Assembly: GCF_008807075.1 (NCBI RefSeq)
Contig: NZ_CP035632.1
Location: 2,790,001-2,854,000, forward strand
Direction: 5' to 3'
From: Synechococcus sp. RSCCF101
GTDB lineage: Bacteria; Cyanobacteriota; Cyanobacteriia; PCC-6307; Cyanobiaceae
DNA length: 64,000 nt
In this document: one piece after another, positions 51,802 to 60,641 of the stretch
Position numbering within the stretch: position 1 is the stretch's first letter
How the letters are laid out: the number at the start of each line of letters is the position of its first letter
The notes under the pieces: model-generated
The model's database searches: none
The model's input: only the letters and a program-made list of their open reading frames with translations
Told to the model about the DNA's origin: nothing
Program-made: the position numbers and the translations under genes

Positions 51802-53484
51802 TCAGGTGAGGCTGCCCACGGCGTGAACCAGAGCCTGATGGCGGGTGAGATCGGTGTGGTCGTCGGGCAGCTGCTCGTAGAGCTTCAGCTGTTCGAGCCG
51901 GCGGCGCGGGTTGCCATGCGCTCCGACCACGTAGACGTTGCGGCCGACTTCAATCGCTTCCTCCACGGCATTCTCGATCGCCAGGGCGGCGGTGAGACCG
52001 AGATGTTCCACCTCGCTGAGGTCGAAGATCACCGCATCGCATTCACCGATGGCGTTGTGTTCCCGGTTGATCGCCTTGGCCACCCCGAAGATCATGGCCC
52101 CGTTGAGTTGAAACAGGAGCACGCGGCCAGCGGCCCGCTGGAGCAGATCCCTCTCGCTGTCGCTGATGTCCGCATCATCATCTCCCGTGCTCACGGACTT
52201 GACGCCGCGGGTCTGCATGGCGCTCATCTTGTCGATGGTGATGATGTTGGCGATGAAGATGCCCACGCCCACAGCCACCATCAGATCCACCAGAACCGTC
52301 AGGGCGATCACGACGTAGGTGATCAGGGCACCCTTGCGTGAGAGGCGGGGCACCCGCCCCAGAAACTCCCAGTCGACGATGTCGATGCCCACCTTGAACA
52401 CGATCGCCGCAAGCACGGCCAGAGGGATCCGGGACGCGAGCCCCGATCCGGCCAGGATCAGCAGAGCCAGGATCACGGCCCTGAGGATCCCCGAAAGGCC
52501 GGTGCGTCCACCGGCCTGGATGTTCACGACCGTGGCGGTGGTGGCCCCGGAGCCTGGCAGGGCGCCGCAGAGTCCGGCGGCGATGTTGGCCACCCCCTGA
52601 CCCACGAGCTCCTTGTTGGACTGGTGCTCCGTGCGGGTGAGGCTGTCGGAGACCAGGCAGGTCAGCAGGCAGTCGATCGAGCCGAGCATGCCCAGCAGCG
52701 CGGCGTTGATCAGCACCAGCTGCAGCACATCCGGGGAGAGCGCCGGCAGGGTGAGCTGCGGCAGACCGCTGGGGATCTCTCCGATGCGGCGCAGCTCCAC
52801 CCCACGGAAGGCCACCAGGGAGATGATCGTTCCCACGATCAGGGCGAACAGCTGGGCCGGAATCACGCGCTTGAGGCGCTCCGGGGTGAACCACAGCACC
52901 GCCAGCGTGATCAGGGCCAGCAGGGATTCCAGAGGTTCGATCCCCCGCAGCAGTTCCGGCAGGCTCTGGAGGGTGCCGAGCACGCCGCCCGGGGGCTGGG
53001 CCTGGCCGAGCAGAGGGCCGATCTGGAGCACGATCAGGATCGTGCCGATGCCGCTCATGAACCCCGAGATCACCGTGTACGGCATCTGGGTGATGTACCG
53101 CCCGAGCCGGAAGACGCCATAGAGGATCTGGAAAACCCCGGACAGCATCACCACGGTGAAGGCGATGGCCAGGGCCTGGGCCGGCGAGTCGGCGCGTGTG
53201 GTCAGCGTCGCCAGAACGGCGGTGAAGACCACGGTCATCGGGCCGGTGGGCTCCGAGATCAGGGCGGGGGTGCCCCCGAACAGAGCCGTGACCATGCCGA
53301 TGATGGCCGCCGACCAGAGGCCGGCTGCGGCGCCGGCACCGCTGGCCACACCGAAGGCGAGGGCCATCGGCAGGGCGATCACGGCGGCCGTGAGGCCACC
53401 GAAGAAGTCGCCGCGGATGTTGTGGCGTCCGATGTAGTTGAAGATCCGACCGGCTTTCGGTGCCGAGCTGGCGGTGGTGGTCAT
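51802..53484 (-). CDS. bicA: SulP-family transporter, BicA-type sodium/bicarbonate symporter
   Basis: The 560-residue protein starts NIRGDFFGGLTAAVIALPMALAFGVASGAGA, as in characterised BicA proteins, and has about 14 hydrophobic segments and a C-terminal STAS domain (about 430-550; LFQLNGAMIFGVAKAI). BicA imports bicarbonate with sodium in the plasma membrane for the CO2-concentrating mechanism. Sulfate transport is the main alternative for SulP proteins. A CPA2 antiporter gene lies 100 bp upstream on the same strand, which fits a sodium-driven system. Confidence 0.9.
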   Translation of the reverse strand: MTTTASSAPKAGRIFNYIGRHNIRGDFFGGLTAAVIALPMALAFGVASGAGAAAGLWSAAIIGMVTALFGGTPALISEPTGPMTVVFTAVLATLTTRADSPAQALAIAFTVVMLSGVFQILYGVFRLGRYITQMPYTVISGFMSGIGTILIVLQIGPLLGQAQPPGGVLGTLQSLPELLRGIEPLESLLALITLAVLWFTPERLKRVIPAQLFALIVGTIISLVAFRGVELRRIGEIPSGLPQLTLPALSPDVLQLVLINAALLGMLGSIDCLLTCLVSDSLTRTEHQSNKELVGQGVANIAAGLCGALPGSGATTATVVNIQAGGRTGLSGILRAVILALLILAGSGLASRIPLAVLAAIVFKVGIDIVDWEFLGRVPRLSRKGALITYVVIALTVLVDLMVAVGVGIFIANIITIDKMSAMQTRGVKSVSTGDDDADISDSERDLLQRAAGRVLLFQLNGAMIFGVAKAINREHNAIGECDAVIFDLSEVEHLGLTAALAIENAVEEAIEVGRNVYVVGAHGNPRRRLEQLKLYEQLPDDHTDLTRHQALVHAVGSLT

Positions 53485-53584
53485 ACGGAAGGGGGAGAAG
53501 GCCCTCCCGGAGCCGTGATCGGCCTGGCCCGGGCAGGACAGAGCTGGAGCCTAGGGAACGGCATCCCGCTCACCTGAGCTGGCT

Positions 53585-55633
53585 TCAGCTCTCGGGGGCT
53601 TCGCCGATCACGATCGAGGAACTGGCGAGGCGCCGGATCAGGGCATTGGTGAGGATGCTGAAGCCGAAGCCTTCGGCCGCAAGAGGCTGACGCTGGGAGT
53701 GCAGGATCACCAGGTCGAACCCCTCGGCCTCCCGCACGATGGCGCCCGCCACATCCACGGCATCGCGCACGCGCATCTCGCTGGTCTCCGGCAGACCCAC
53801 CCTGGCGGCCAGCTGTTCCAGCTGGTCGCCCGCCCAGCTTCGGCGGCGGCCGCTACGGGCCGGTGACATCACGTGCAGCAGGCTGACGCGGGCATCGAGG
53901 GCCTCGGTCAGCAGGCGGGCGTAGGCCGCCATGCGGATGCCCCGGCTGGTGAAGGTCTCGACCGGCACGAGGATGCGGCGCACATCCTGAGGGGCCTGCC
54001 GCATCCGGGCCACCACCACCGGGCAGGGCGCCTGGCTGAAGACGCTGCCGATGACGCTGCCCAGAACCCGGGCCGGCAGGGTGCCGGAATCGCTCCAGCC
54101 CATCACCACCAGGTCGGCCTGCTGCTCCTGGCTGGCCCGCACGATTCCCAGGGGAATGCTGTCGTCCAGCCGGAAGAGCGGCTCGGTCGAGACAGCGAAG
54201 CGGCGGCTGTGCGCCTCCGCATCCCGCAGCAGCTGCTGGTTGCGGCGGTTGTCCGCCTCCTGCCCGGCGCGGTCCCGCAGGGGGCGGGCCAGGGCCACTG
54301 TGAGAGGCACGATCCGGCCCTGGTGACGCTGGGCGATCAGGGCGGCCAGGGCGATCAGCCGCGGTTCGGTGCCGGGATTGTGGAGCGGCACCATCACGGT
54401 CATGGGGCCGTCAGCGGCGGCCAGCTGGCGCCGTTCGGGGATCTCCAGGCTGGCCTCCGGCACGTTGAGCCCCACGGCCACCCGGGAGATCAGCAGGGGG
54501 CCGAGCGTGGCGGTGACCACCATCAGCACCACCACGCTGTTGAGCACGGCGTCGGAGACCAGCCCCACGCGATGGGCCACCAGCACCGCGGCGAGGGTGG
54601 TGGCGACCTGGGGGATCGACATCGCCCACATCGTGAGCGTCTCGCGGGTGCTGTAGCCCCAGGGCCCGGCACACAGCGCCGCTGCGGCCAGCTTGCTGAT
54701 CAGCAGCGTCAGCACGATCGCCGCGGCAAGACCCAGCGAATCGACGCTGTTGAGGAGGGCCGGGCCATCCACCAGCAGGCCGATGTCGACAAAGAAGATC
54801 GGGATGAACAGCACGCTGCCCACGAAGACCACCTTCTCCTTGACCGGGCCGTCCCCGACGACGTCGTTGACCGCCAGGCCGGCCAGGAACGCCCCGACGA
54901 TCTTCTCCACCCCGACCAGTTCGGCTGTGAGCGCCGCCAGGAAGACGGCGAGCAGCACGAAGAGAAACTGCTTGCCCTCGTCGCTGCCGGAGCGGCGGAA
55001 GAAGATCCGGCCACCCCGGTCGATCCCCACCAGCACCACAACGGTGTAGAGGCTCAGGAGCAGCAGCAGGCTCACCAGCCGGCCGGCGCTGAATCCCCCG
55101 GCATGGATGCCGAGGCAGACCGCCAGCAGGATCAGGGCGGCGATGTCGGTCAGGATCGTGGCGCCGATGGTCACTGTCACGGCCTCATTGGCCACCACTC
55201 CCAACCGGCGCAGCAGGGGATAGGTCATGAGGCTGTGGGAGGAGAGCAGCGACCCGATCAGAATCGATGGCGTCCATCCGAAACCGAAGGCCCGGGCCAG
55301 CAGCGACCCGGCCAGCAGCGGCACGAGGAAGGTCAGCGTCCCGAAGCCCAGGGCCCGGTTCCTGACCTTGCGCAGCTGGTTGAGATCGATTTCCAGCCCC
55401 GCCACGAACATCAGATACAGCAGGCCCACATCCGCCAGCAGCTGCACCACCGGCAGCTCACCGCTGAGCAGCCGCAGCCCCTGCGGTCCCAGCAGCACCC
55501 CCGCGGCGAGAAGGCCCAGCACACCCGGCAGCCGCATCCGCTCGAACAGCGGCGGCACCGCCAGGCTGATCGCCAGCAGCAGGGCGAAGGAGCCGAGGGG
55601 CTCCTCGTGGAACCAGGCGATCAGGGCGTCCAT
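53585..55633 (-). CDS. CPA2-family Na+/H+ antiporter with C-terminal universal-stress domains
   Basis: The first 390 residues have about 12 hydrophobic helices with the CPA2 pattern (LPGVLGLLAAGVLLGPQGL; LFVAGLEIDLNQLRK; AFLAGLAVNDVV). The last 270 residues contain two universal stress protein-like domains (TVMVPLHNPGTEPR and RRILVPVETFTSRG), which bind nucleotide in other proteins. It probably exchanges sodium for protons. The downstream bicA gene suggests it restores the sodium gradient used for bicarbonate uptake. This is an inference from adjacency. Confidence 0.88.
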   Translation of the reverse strand: MDALIAWFHEEPLGSFALLLAISLAVPPLFERMRLPGVLGLLAAGVLLGPQGLRLLSGELPVVQLLADVGLLYLMFVAGLEIDLNQLRKVRNRALGFGTLTFLVPLLAGSLLARAFGFGWTPSILIGSLLSSHSLMTYPLLRRLGVVANEAVTVTIGATILTDIAALILLAVCLGIHAGGFSAGRLVSLLLLLSLYTVVVLVGIDRGGRIFFRRSGSDEGKQFLFVLLAVFLAALTAELVGVEKIVGAFLAGLAVNDVVGDGPVKEKVVFVGSVLFIPIFFVDIGLLVDGPALLNSVDSLGLAAAIVLTLLISKLAAAALCAGPWGYSTRETLTMWAMSIPQVATTLAAVLVAHRVGLVSDAVLNSVVVLMVVTATLGPLLISRVAVGLNVPEASLEIPERRQLAAADGPMTVMVPLHNPGTEPRLIALAALIAQRHQGRIVPLTVALARPLRDRAGQEADNRRNQQLLRDAEAHSRRFAVSTEPLFRLDDSIPLGIVRASQEQQADLVVMGWSDSGTLPARVLGSVIGSVFSQAPCPVVVARMRQAPQDVRRILVPVETFTSRGIRMAAYARLLTEALDARVSLLHVMSPARSGRRRSWAGDQLEQLAARVGLPETSEMRVRDAVDVAGAIVREAEGFDLVILHSQRQPLAAEGFGFSILTNALIRRLASSSIVIGEAPES

Positions 55634-55699
55634 GGGGCTCAGGCCGCGTCCCGCCCGACCAACCAGTGCACGGATCCTCTCAGCAGCGGGGCCATGGAT

Positions 55700-57067
55700 T
55701 CAGAGATCGAGCACCACTCGCCCGCCGGCTGGCCGGGAGATGCAGATCAGGGCCTCGCCCTCGCCCAGCGGAGCGCTCGGCGTGGCGGTGGTCTCCACCG
55801 CTCCCTCCAGCACCCGGCAGCGGCATGTGCCGCAGACCCCGGCCCGACAGGCGAAGGGGGGCGTGAGTCCCTGATCCTCGGCGAGCTCCAGCAGGGATCC
55901 GGCGGCCTCCGCCCAGCGGGCCTCACGGCCGGATCGATGAAAGGTCACCTCGGCGGCCTGACCGGCGGCGCTGCCATCGGCCGGATCGGGGTGTTGCGGT
56001 CTCGGCGCCGGCGTGAACACCTCGAAGAACACACCCTCGATCGCCTCGCCGTCCCCGCCCCGCACCTGCCGCAGCGCAGCGAGCATCCCCTCCATGAACG
56101 GTGGGGAGCCGCAGAGGTAGATGTCTGCGTCCTCGGGCAGGAGACGCTGCAGCAGGGCGGCATCCACCCGCCCGCGGCTCTGGTAGCGGCCCTCGTCCTC
56201 CGGGCGGGGACGGCTGTAGGCCAGATGGACGTGGACCGGCGCTGGGACCCCTGCTGGCCCGGGGGCGGCCAGGTCCCGGATCTCGCTGCTGAAGGCCTGG
56301 TGGCTGCCGTCGCGGGCGCCGTGAATGAACCAGATCGGCTGCTGAAGCCCCAGGCGCCTGGCGGCTCTGGCCATCGTGAGCATGGGCGTGATACCGACCC
56401 CGTTGCTCACCAGGGCGATCGGACGGTCGCGATCCCCGTGGAGCACGAAGGCCCCGGCGGGGGGGCGACAGAGCAGCGTGCTGCCCTCCTCCACCGCGTC
56501 GTGCATCCAGGAGGAGGCCCGGCCCGGCGGTACATCCAGGCCGCGGGGCGCGGGTTCGCGCTTGATCGAGAGTCGGTATTGCGCACCGGGCCGGCTCCCG
56601 TCCGCCAGGTCGTCGGAGAGGGAGTAGGTGCGCACCGTCGGTCGCCCCTGCCCCGGGATCGGCAGCTGGATGGTCAGGAACTGGCCGGGGGAGAAGGTGG
56701 GAATGGGCAGGCCATCCACCGGAGCGAGGTGAAATGAGGTGATCTCCCGGCTCTCGGGCTGCTTGCGGATCACCCGGAAGGGGCGCCAGCCCCGCCAGCT
56801 CCGGGCTGCCTCGGCCCTGAACCGGCGGCGCCGAAGGCCTACGTCCACCAGGCCCGCTGCGCCACCGAAGGCCATCCCCCCCGCTCCCAGCGCCAGGCGC
56901 TGCTCGGTGCGGGCTCCCATCGCCCCGCCGCCGCCCGCCAGCCAGGCGCCGGCCGTGAAGCCCAGGATCACCCCCGCCGCCAGGCCGGCGACGGCGCCCT
57001 CAACGGGGTGGGGCGGCAAGGCCCTGCCGTAGATCTCGCTCGCCGAGGGCGTTGAGGCTGCGTTCAT
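55700..57067 (-). CDS. Ferredoxin-NADP reductase-like flavoprotein with hydrophobic N-terminus and C-terminal [2Fe-2S] domain
   Basis: The 455-residue protein has three parts. Residues 20-78 hold two glycine/alanine-rich hydrophobic segments, possibly a membrane anchor. Residues 93-360 form an FNR-type module: FSPGQFLTIQLP, RTYSLS (flavin) at 146-151, SNGVGITPML (NAD(P)H) at 221-230, and a later IYLCGSPPFMEGM. The last 90 residues are a plant-type [2Fe-2S] domain (CRAGVCGTCRCR plus ICISRPA). This order resembles reductase components of oxygenases and NADH oxidoreductase HCR. The partner is unknown. Confidence 0.88.
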   Translation of the reverse strand: MNAASTPSASEIYGRALPPHPVEGAVAGLAAGVILGFTAGAWLAGGGGAMGARTEQRLALGAGGMAFGGAAGLVDVGLRRRRFRAEAARSWRGWRPFRVIRKQPESREITSFHLAPVDGLPIPTFSPGQFLTIQLPIPGQGRPTVRTYSLSDDLADGSRPGAQYRLSIKREPAPRGLDVPPGRASSWMHDAVEEGSTLLCRPPAGAFVLHGDRDRPIALVSNGVGITPMLTMARAARRLGLQQPIWFIHGARDGSHQAFSSEIRDLAAPGPAGVPAPVHVHLAYSRPRPEDEGRYQSRGRVDAALLQRLLPEDADIYLCGSPPFMEGMLAALRQVRGGDGEAIEGVFFEVFTPAPRPQHPDPADGSAAGQAAEVTFHRSGREARWAEAAGSLLELAEDQGLTPPFACRAGVCGTCRCRVLEGAVETTATPSAPLGEGEALICISRPAGGRVVLDL

Positions 57068-57103
57068 GGGGGAAGGTCGCGGGGCAGAGACGAGGGGAGG
57101 CCC

Positions 57104-58216
57104 TCAGCGCAGGCAGGCCATCGGATGGCGCGGCGGCACCCCCAGGGCCTTCGCCACGCTCGGGTGGCAGACCGAGCCGGAGACCGTGTTGAGTCCGGAG
57201 AGCAGCTCCGGTCGCTCCGTCACGGCTTCCTCCAGCCCGCGGCCGGCGATGCCGATCACGTACGGCAGGGTGACGCTCACCAGCGCTTCAGTGGACGTGA
57301 ACGGCACAGCCCCCGGCATGTTGCCCACCGCGTAGTGCTGCACGCCGTGGATGGTCACCACCGGATCGGTGTGGGTCGTTTCCCGGCTTGTGGCCACACA
57401 CCCGCCCTGATCGATCGCCACATCGACGATCACCGATCCGGGCTTCATGCGCCGCACGAGGTCCTCCCCCACCAGCCGCGGCGCCCGGCCCCCCGGGGTG
57501 AGCACCGCCCCGATCAGCAGATCCGCCGTGGGCACCAGCCGCTCGATCAGGCCCCGGCTGCTCACCACGCTCACCAGCCGGCCGGTGCGGGCCGACTCCA
57601 GGCTGCGCAGCCGGTCCGGCGAGCGGTCCAGCAGAAACACCTCGGCATCCATCCCCACCGCGAGGCGGGCGGCGTTCCAGCCCACGGTGCCGGCGCCCAG
57701 AACCACCACCCGCGCCGGCCGCACGCCGGTGCAGCCCCCGATCAGCACACCGCGCCCGCCATGGGGTCGCTCCAGCAGATGGGCCCCCACCTGGGCCGCC
57801 AGTCGCCCCGCGATCTCGCTCATCGGGGCCAGCAGCGGCAGGTGACCGTTGTCCAGCTGCACGGTCTCGTAGGCCAGTCCGGTGGTGCCGGCCTCCAGCA
57901 GAGCCTGTCCGACGTGGGGATAGGCGGCCAGGTGCAGGTAGGTGAACAGCACCAGGTCCTCGCGCAGGAAGCGGAACTCCTCCGGCTGGGGCTCCTTCAC
58001 CTTCACCACCAGGTGCGCGCCCCAGGCCTCCTCACAGGACACGAGCCGGGCCCCGGCTTCGGCGTAGTCGCTGTCCGCCATGCCGGCACCGCTGCCGGCA
58101 CCCTGTTGGACTCGCACCTCGAGTCCGTGGGACACCAGTTCGCTCACCCCGTCGGGAGTGAGGGCCACCCGCTGCTCGTCGCGCTTGATCTCGGTGGGCA
58201 CACCGATGCTGGCCAT
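57104..58216 (-). CDS. ald: Alanine dehydrogenase
   Basis: Alanine dehydrogenase reversibly deaminates L-alanine to pyruvate with NAD. The 370-residue product starts ASIGVPTEIKRDEQRVALTP, has the VVLGAGTVGWNAARLA Rossmann motif, and VRVQQGAGSGAGMAD. The ATG at 58216 gives the family length; an ATG at 58243 would add nine residues. It is followed on the same strand by the reductase-like gene after 36 bp. Confidence 0.95.
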   Translation of the reverse strand: MASIGVPTEIKRDEQRVALTPDGVSELVSHGLEVRVQQGAGSGAGMADSDYAEAGARLVSCEEAWGAHLVVKVKEPQPEEFRFLREDLVLFTYLHLAAYPHVGQALLEAGTTGLAYETVQLDNGHLPLLAPMSEIAGRLAAQVGAHLLERPHGGRGVLIGGCTGVRPARVVVLGAGTVGWNAARLAVGMDAEVFLLDRSPDRLRSLESARTGRLVSVVSSRGLIERLVPTADLLIGAVLTPGGRAPRLVGEDLVRRMKPGSVIVDVAIDQGGCVATSRETTHTDPVVTIHGVQHYAVGNMPGAVPFTSTEALVSVTLPYVIGIAGRGLEEAVTERPELLSGLNTVSGSVCHPSVAKALGVPPRHPMACLR

Positions 58217-58303
58217 CGGCGCCGACAGAACGGAGGAGGCCATGGGAGCGGATCGCTGAACCAAGCCTGCCCGCTGCCGGGCGAGTGCGCCACGCGGCCC
58301 GAT

Positions 58304-60004
58304 TCAGCCTCCGGCGGCGATCGGCATGCGCCAGCCTCCGCCGAAGGCCTGGCGGCTGACCTTGAGCACCGGTGGTGCCTGGCGGCGCTTGAACTCGGCG
58401 CGGCGCATCAGGGCGTCCACGCGGCGGCAGACATCGGGCTCCATGCCCTCGGCGATGAGCTCCTCCGGCGTGCGGTGGTCATCGATCATGGCCCTGAGGA
58501 TCGGATCGAGTCGCTCGTAGGGAGGCAGGGAATCGCTGTCCTTCTGATCCGGCCTCAGCTCCGCGCTGGGGGGCTTGCGGCGGATGGCCTCGCCCACGGG
58601 AGCCACCTGATCGGGCAGACCCAGTTCGCGCCGGCAGCCTCTTGAGGCGGGGCTGTCGAGCCAGTCGCAGAGGGCGAACACCGTGCTTTTGTACAGATCA
58701 CCGATGACCGCCAGGCCGCCGTTCATGTCGCCGTAGAGGGTGCAGTACCCCACGGCCAGCTCGGACTTGTTGCCGGTGGAGAGCAGCAGACCCCCCTCCT
58801 GATTGGCCAGCGCCATCAGCAGGGTGCCCCGGATGCGCGACTGCAGGTTCTCCGCCGCCACACCGGCCGGGCCTCCGGGATAGATCGCGGTCAGCGTCCC
58901 GTCGAAGGCCTCCATTAGAGGGGCGATCGGCAACTGATCGGTGCGGAGGTCGAGGCGGTTCGCCAGCGCCTCCGCATCCTTCCAGGAGCCCTCGGAGCTG
59001 TAGGGCGAGGGCATCAGCAGCGTCCGGACCCGCTCCGGCCCGAGCGCGGCCGCGGAGATCACCGCCACAAGCGCCGAATCGATGCCTCCGCTGAGGCCCA
59101 GCAGGGCTGAGCGGAAGCCGCACTTGCGGGCGTAGTCCCGCACGCCGAGCACCAGCACCCGGAACACCTCCTCGAGCGGCTCGATCGCCGGCACGGCCCC
59201 AGGGGCAGGGGCCTGCGCGTCGTCGGAGGCCCACACCGCCAGGCACGATTCGGCGTGCGGCAGCTGCAGCAGAACGGCCCCGTCGGCGCCGACAACGAAG
59301 GAGCCTCCGTCGAACACCAGTTCGTCGTTGCCGCCGACCTGATTCACGTAGACCACGGGACAGCCGAGCCGCCTGGCCGCTGCCCCCGCCAGCCGCCTGC
59401 GGATCGCGCTCTTGCCGCGTCCGTAGGGGGAGGCCGAGAGATTCACCAGCAGATCGGGCCGGCGTCCGGCCAGCTCCGCCACAGGGTCGGCGCCATGCAG
59501 GCGCTGCTCCTGCAGTGCCTCATCCACCCAGAGGTCCTCACAGAGGGTCAGCCCGAGATGCACCGCTCTGCCCGCGGTCTCATGACGCAGGAGGCCGGCC
59601 TCCCCGCCGCTGCGGAAGTAGCGCTGCTCGTCGAAGACGTCGTAGCTGGGCAGCAGGCGCTTGCGGGACTGCATGCGCCAGCCGTCAGCCCGGACCGCCG
59701 CGATCGCATTGAAGAGAGCCGGTTGGCGCCCGTCGCCCACGCCCTCCACCACACCCACGAGCGCCGTGAGGTCCGCCGGCATGGCCGCTGCGAGGCGGTC
59801 GAGGGCCCGCTGCTGGGCCTCCAGCAGCGACGGACGCAGCAGCAGATCCCGTGGCGGGTAGCCCCAGAGACTCAGCTCCGGTGTCAGCACCAATGAGGCC
59901 CCCTGCCGGGCGGCGTCACGACAGGCCGACAGGATCCGGTCTGCGTTGCCCTGCAGATCACCGACCGTGGGATTCAGCTGCGCCAGCGCCAGCCGGATCG
60001 CCAT
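58304..60004 (-). CDS. nadE: Glutamine-dependent NAD+ synthetase
   Basis: The 566-residue enzyme fuses a nitrilase-like glutaminase domain (catalytic Glu in LTPELSLWGYPP, Lys in RKRLLPSYDVF, Cys in LTLCEDLW) to an ATP pyrophosphatase domain (LLGLSGGIDSALV). It makes NAD from nicotinate adenine dinucleotide. ATG at 60004 is preferred because GGAG lies 5 nt before it; ATG at 60019 is possible. It overlaps nadD by 47 bp. Confidence 0.96.
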   Translation of the reverse strand: MAIRLALAQLNPTVGDLQGNADRILSACRDAARQGASLVLTPELSLWGYPPRDLLLRPSLLEAQQRALDRLAAAMPADLTALVGVVEGVGDGRQPALFNAIAAVRADGWRMQSRKRLLPSYDVFDEQRYFRSGGEAGLLRHETAGRAVHLGLTLCEDLWVDEALQEQRLHGADPVAELAGRRPDLLVNLSASPYGRGKSAIRRRLAGAAARRLGCPVVYVNQVGGNDELVFDGGSFVVGADGAVLLQLPHAESCLAVWASDDAQAPAPGAVPAIEPLEEVFRVLVLGVRDYARKCGFRSALLGLSGGIDSALVAVISAAALGPERVRTLLMPSPYSSEGSWKDAEALANRLDLRTDQLPIAPLMEAFDGTLTAIYPGGPAGVAAENLQSRIRGTLLMALANQEGGLLLSTGNKSELAVGYCTLYGDMNGGLAVIGDLYKSTVFALCDWLDSPASRGCRRELGLPDQVAPVGEAIRRKPPSAELRPDQKDSDSLPPYERLDPILRAMIDDHRTPEELIAEGMEPDVCRRVDALMRRAEFKRRQAPPVLKVSRQAFGGGWRMPIAAGG

Positions 60005-60641
60005 TGCCGCTCCACTCATCGAGTCCTCCCCATCCGTAGAGATCCTGCTCCCGAAGCCTCTGCCACAGCTCCGGTGGCACCATCGCGGGGTCCGGTCGGG
60101 CGCGGACGCTCGAACTGGCCGTGGCCGGGATGGTCAGATCGAGCCGCGTCACCGTCCCCCCCATGGCGCGCAGCCGCTCCAGATCGCTCTGCCGCGCGGG
60201 CCAGCCCACCCGCGGCACCACCGCCAGGCTGCAGTGCTGCAGCAGCTCCTCGCTCGCATGCCAGCGGGGGATCTGGCCCAGCAGGTCGCTGCCGACCACA
60301 ACGACCAGGTCCCGGCCGGGGTACAGCTCAGCGGCCCGTCGGACGCTGGTGAGGGTGTGGCGGCTGCTGAGGCGCTGGTCGAGCTTCAGACCGGGCCGAT
60401 TGAGATCCGTCACCACCGCCTGCAGCAGAGCACTGCGGATGGCGAGGGGCGCGCCGTGCTGCTTGAGCGGGTTGTCGCTGGCCCAGGTGCGCACCAGCCC
60501 GTAACGCTCGCTCAGGCCCTGCAGAAAGGCGCGATGCCCGAGGGTCGGTGGATCGGCGCTGGTCCCGAACAGGGCCAGGGACTGCCGGGGAGCGTCAGCC
60601 CCGGCCGGCGGCCGGCCCGCTGCACCGGTCCCCTCGATCAC
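59958..60641 (-). CDS. nadD: Nicotinate-nucleotide adenylyltransferase
   Basis: NadD adenylates nicotinate mononucleotide, the step before NadE. The 227-residue protein has the nucleotidyltransferase motif ALFGTSADPPTLGHRAFL, with Thr in place of the first His of the (T/H)xGH pattern, and the later TASSSVRARP block that matches ISSTxVR. The GTG at 60641 overlaps the GTPase stop by 4 bp (GTGA). The 3' end overlaps nadE, so consecutive NAD steps are coupled. Confidence 0.92.
   Translation of the reverse strand: MIEGTGAAGRPPAGADAPRQSLALFGTSADPPTLGHRAFLQGLSERYGLVRTWASDNPLKQHGAPLAIRSALLQAVVTDLNRPGLKLDQRLSSRHTLTSVRRAAELYPGRDLVVVVGSDLLGQIPRWHASEELLQHCSLAVVPRVGWPARQSDLERLRAMGGTVTRLDLTIPATASSSVRARPDPAMVPPELWQRLREQDLYGWGGLDEWSGNGDPAGAGAAESHGR

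Noticed and set aside
53873-56737. 954-residue forward frame antisense to the antiporter and reductase genes
   Set aside because: Histidine- and glutamine-rich low-complexity translation typical of antisense membrane-protein genes.
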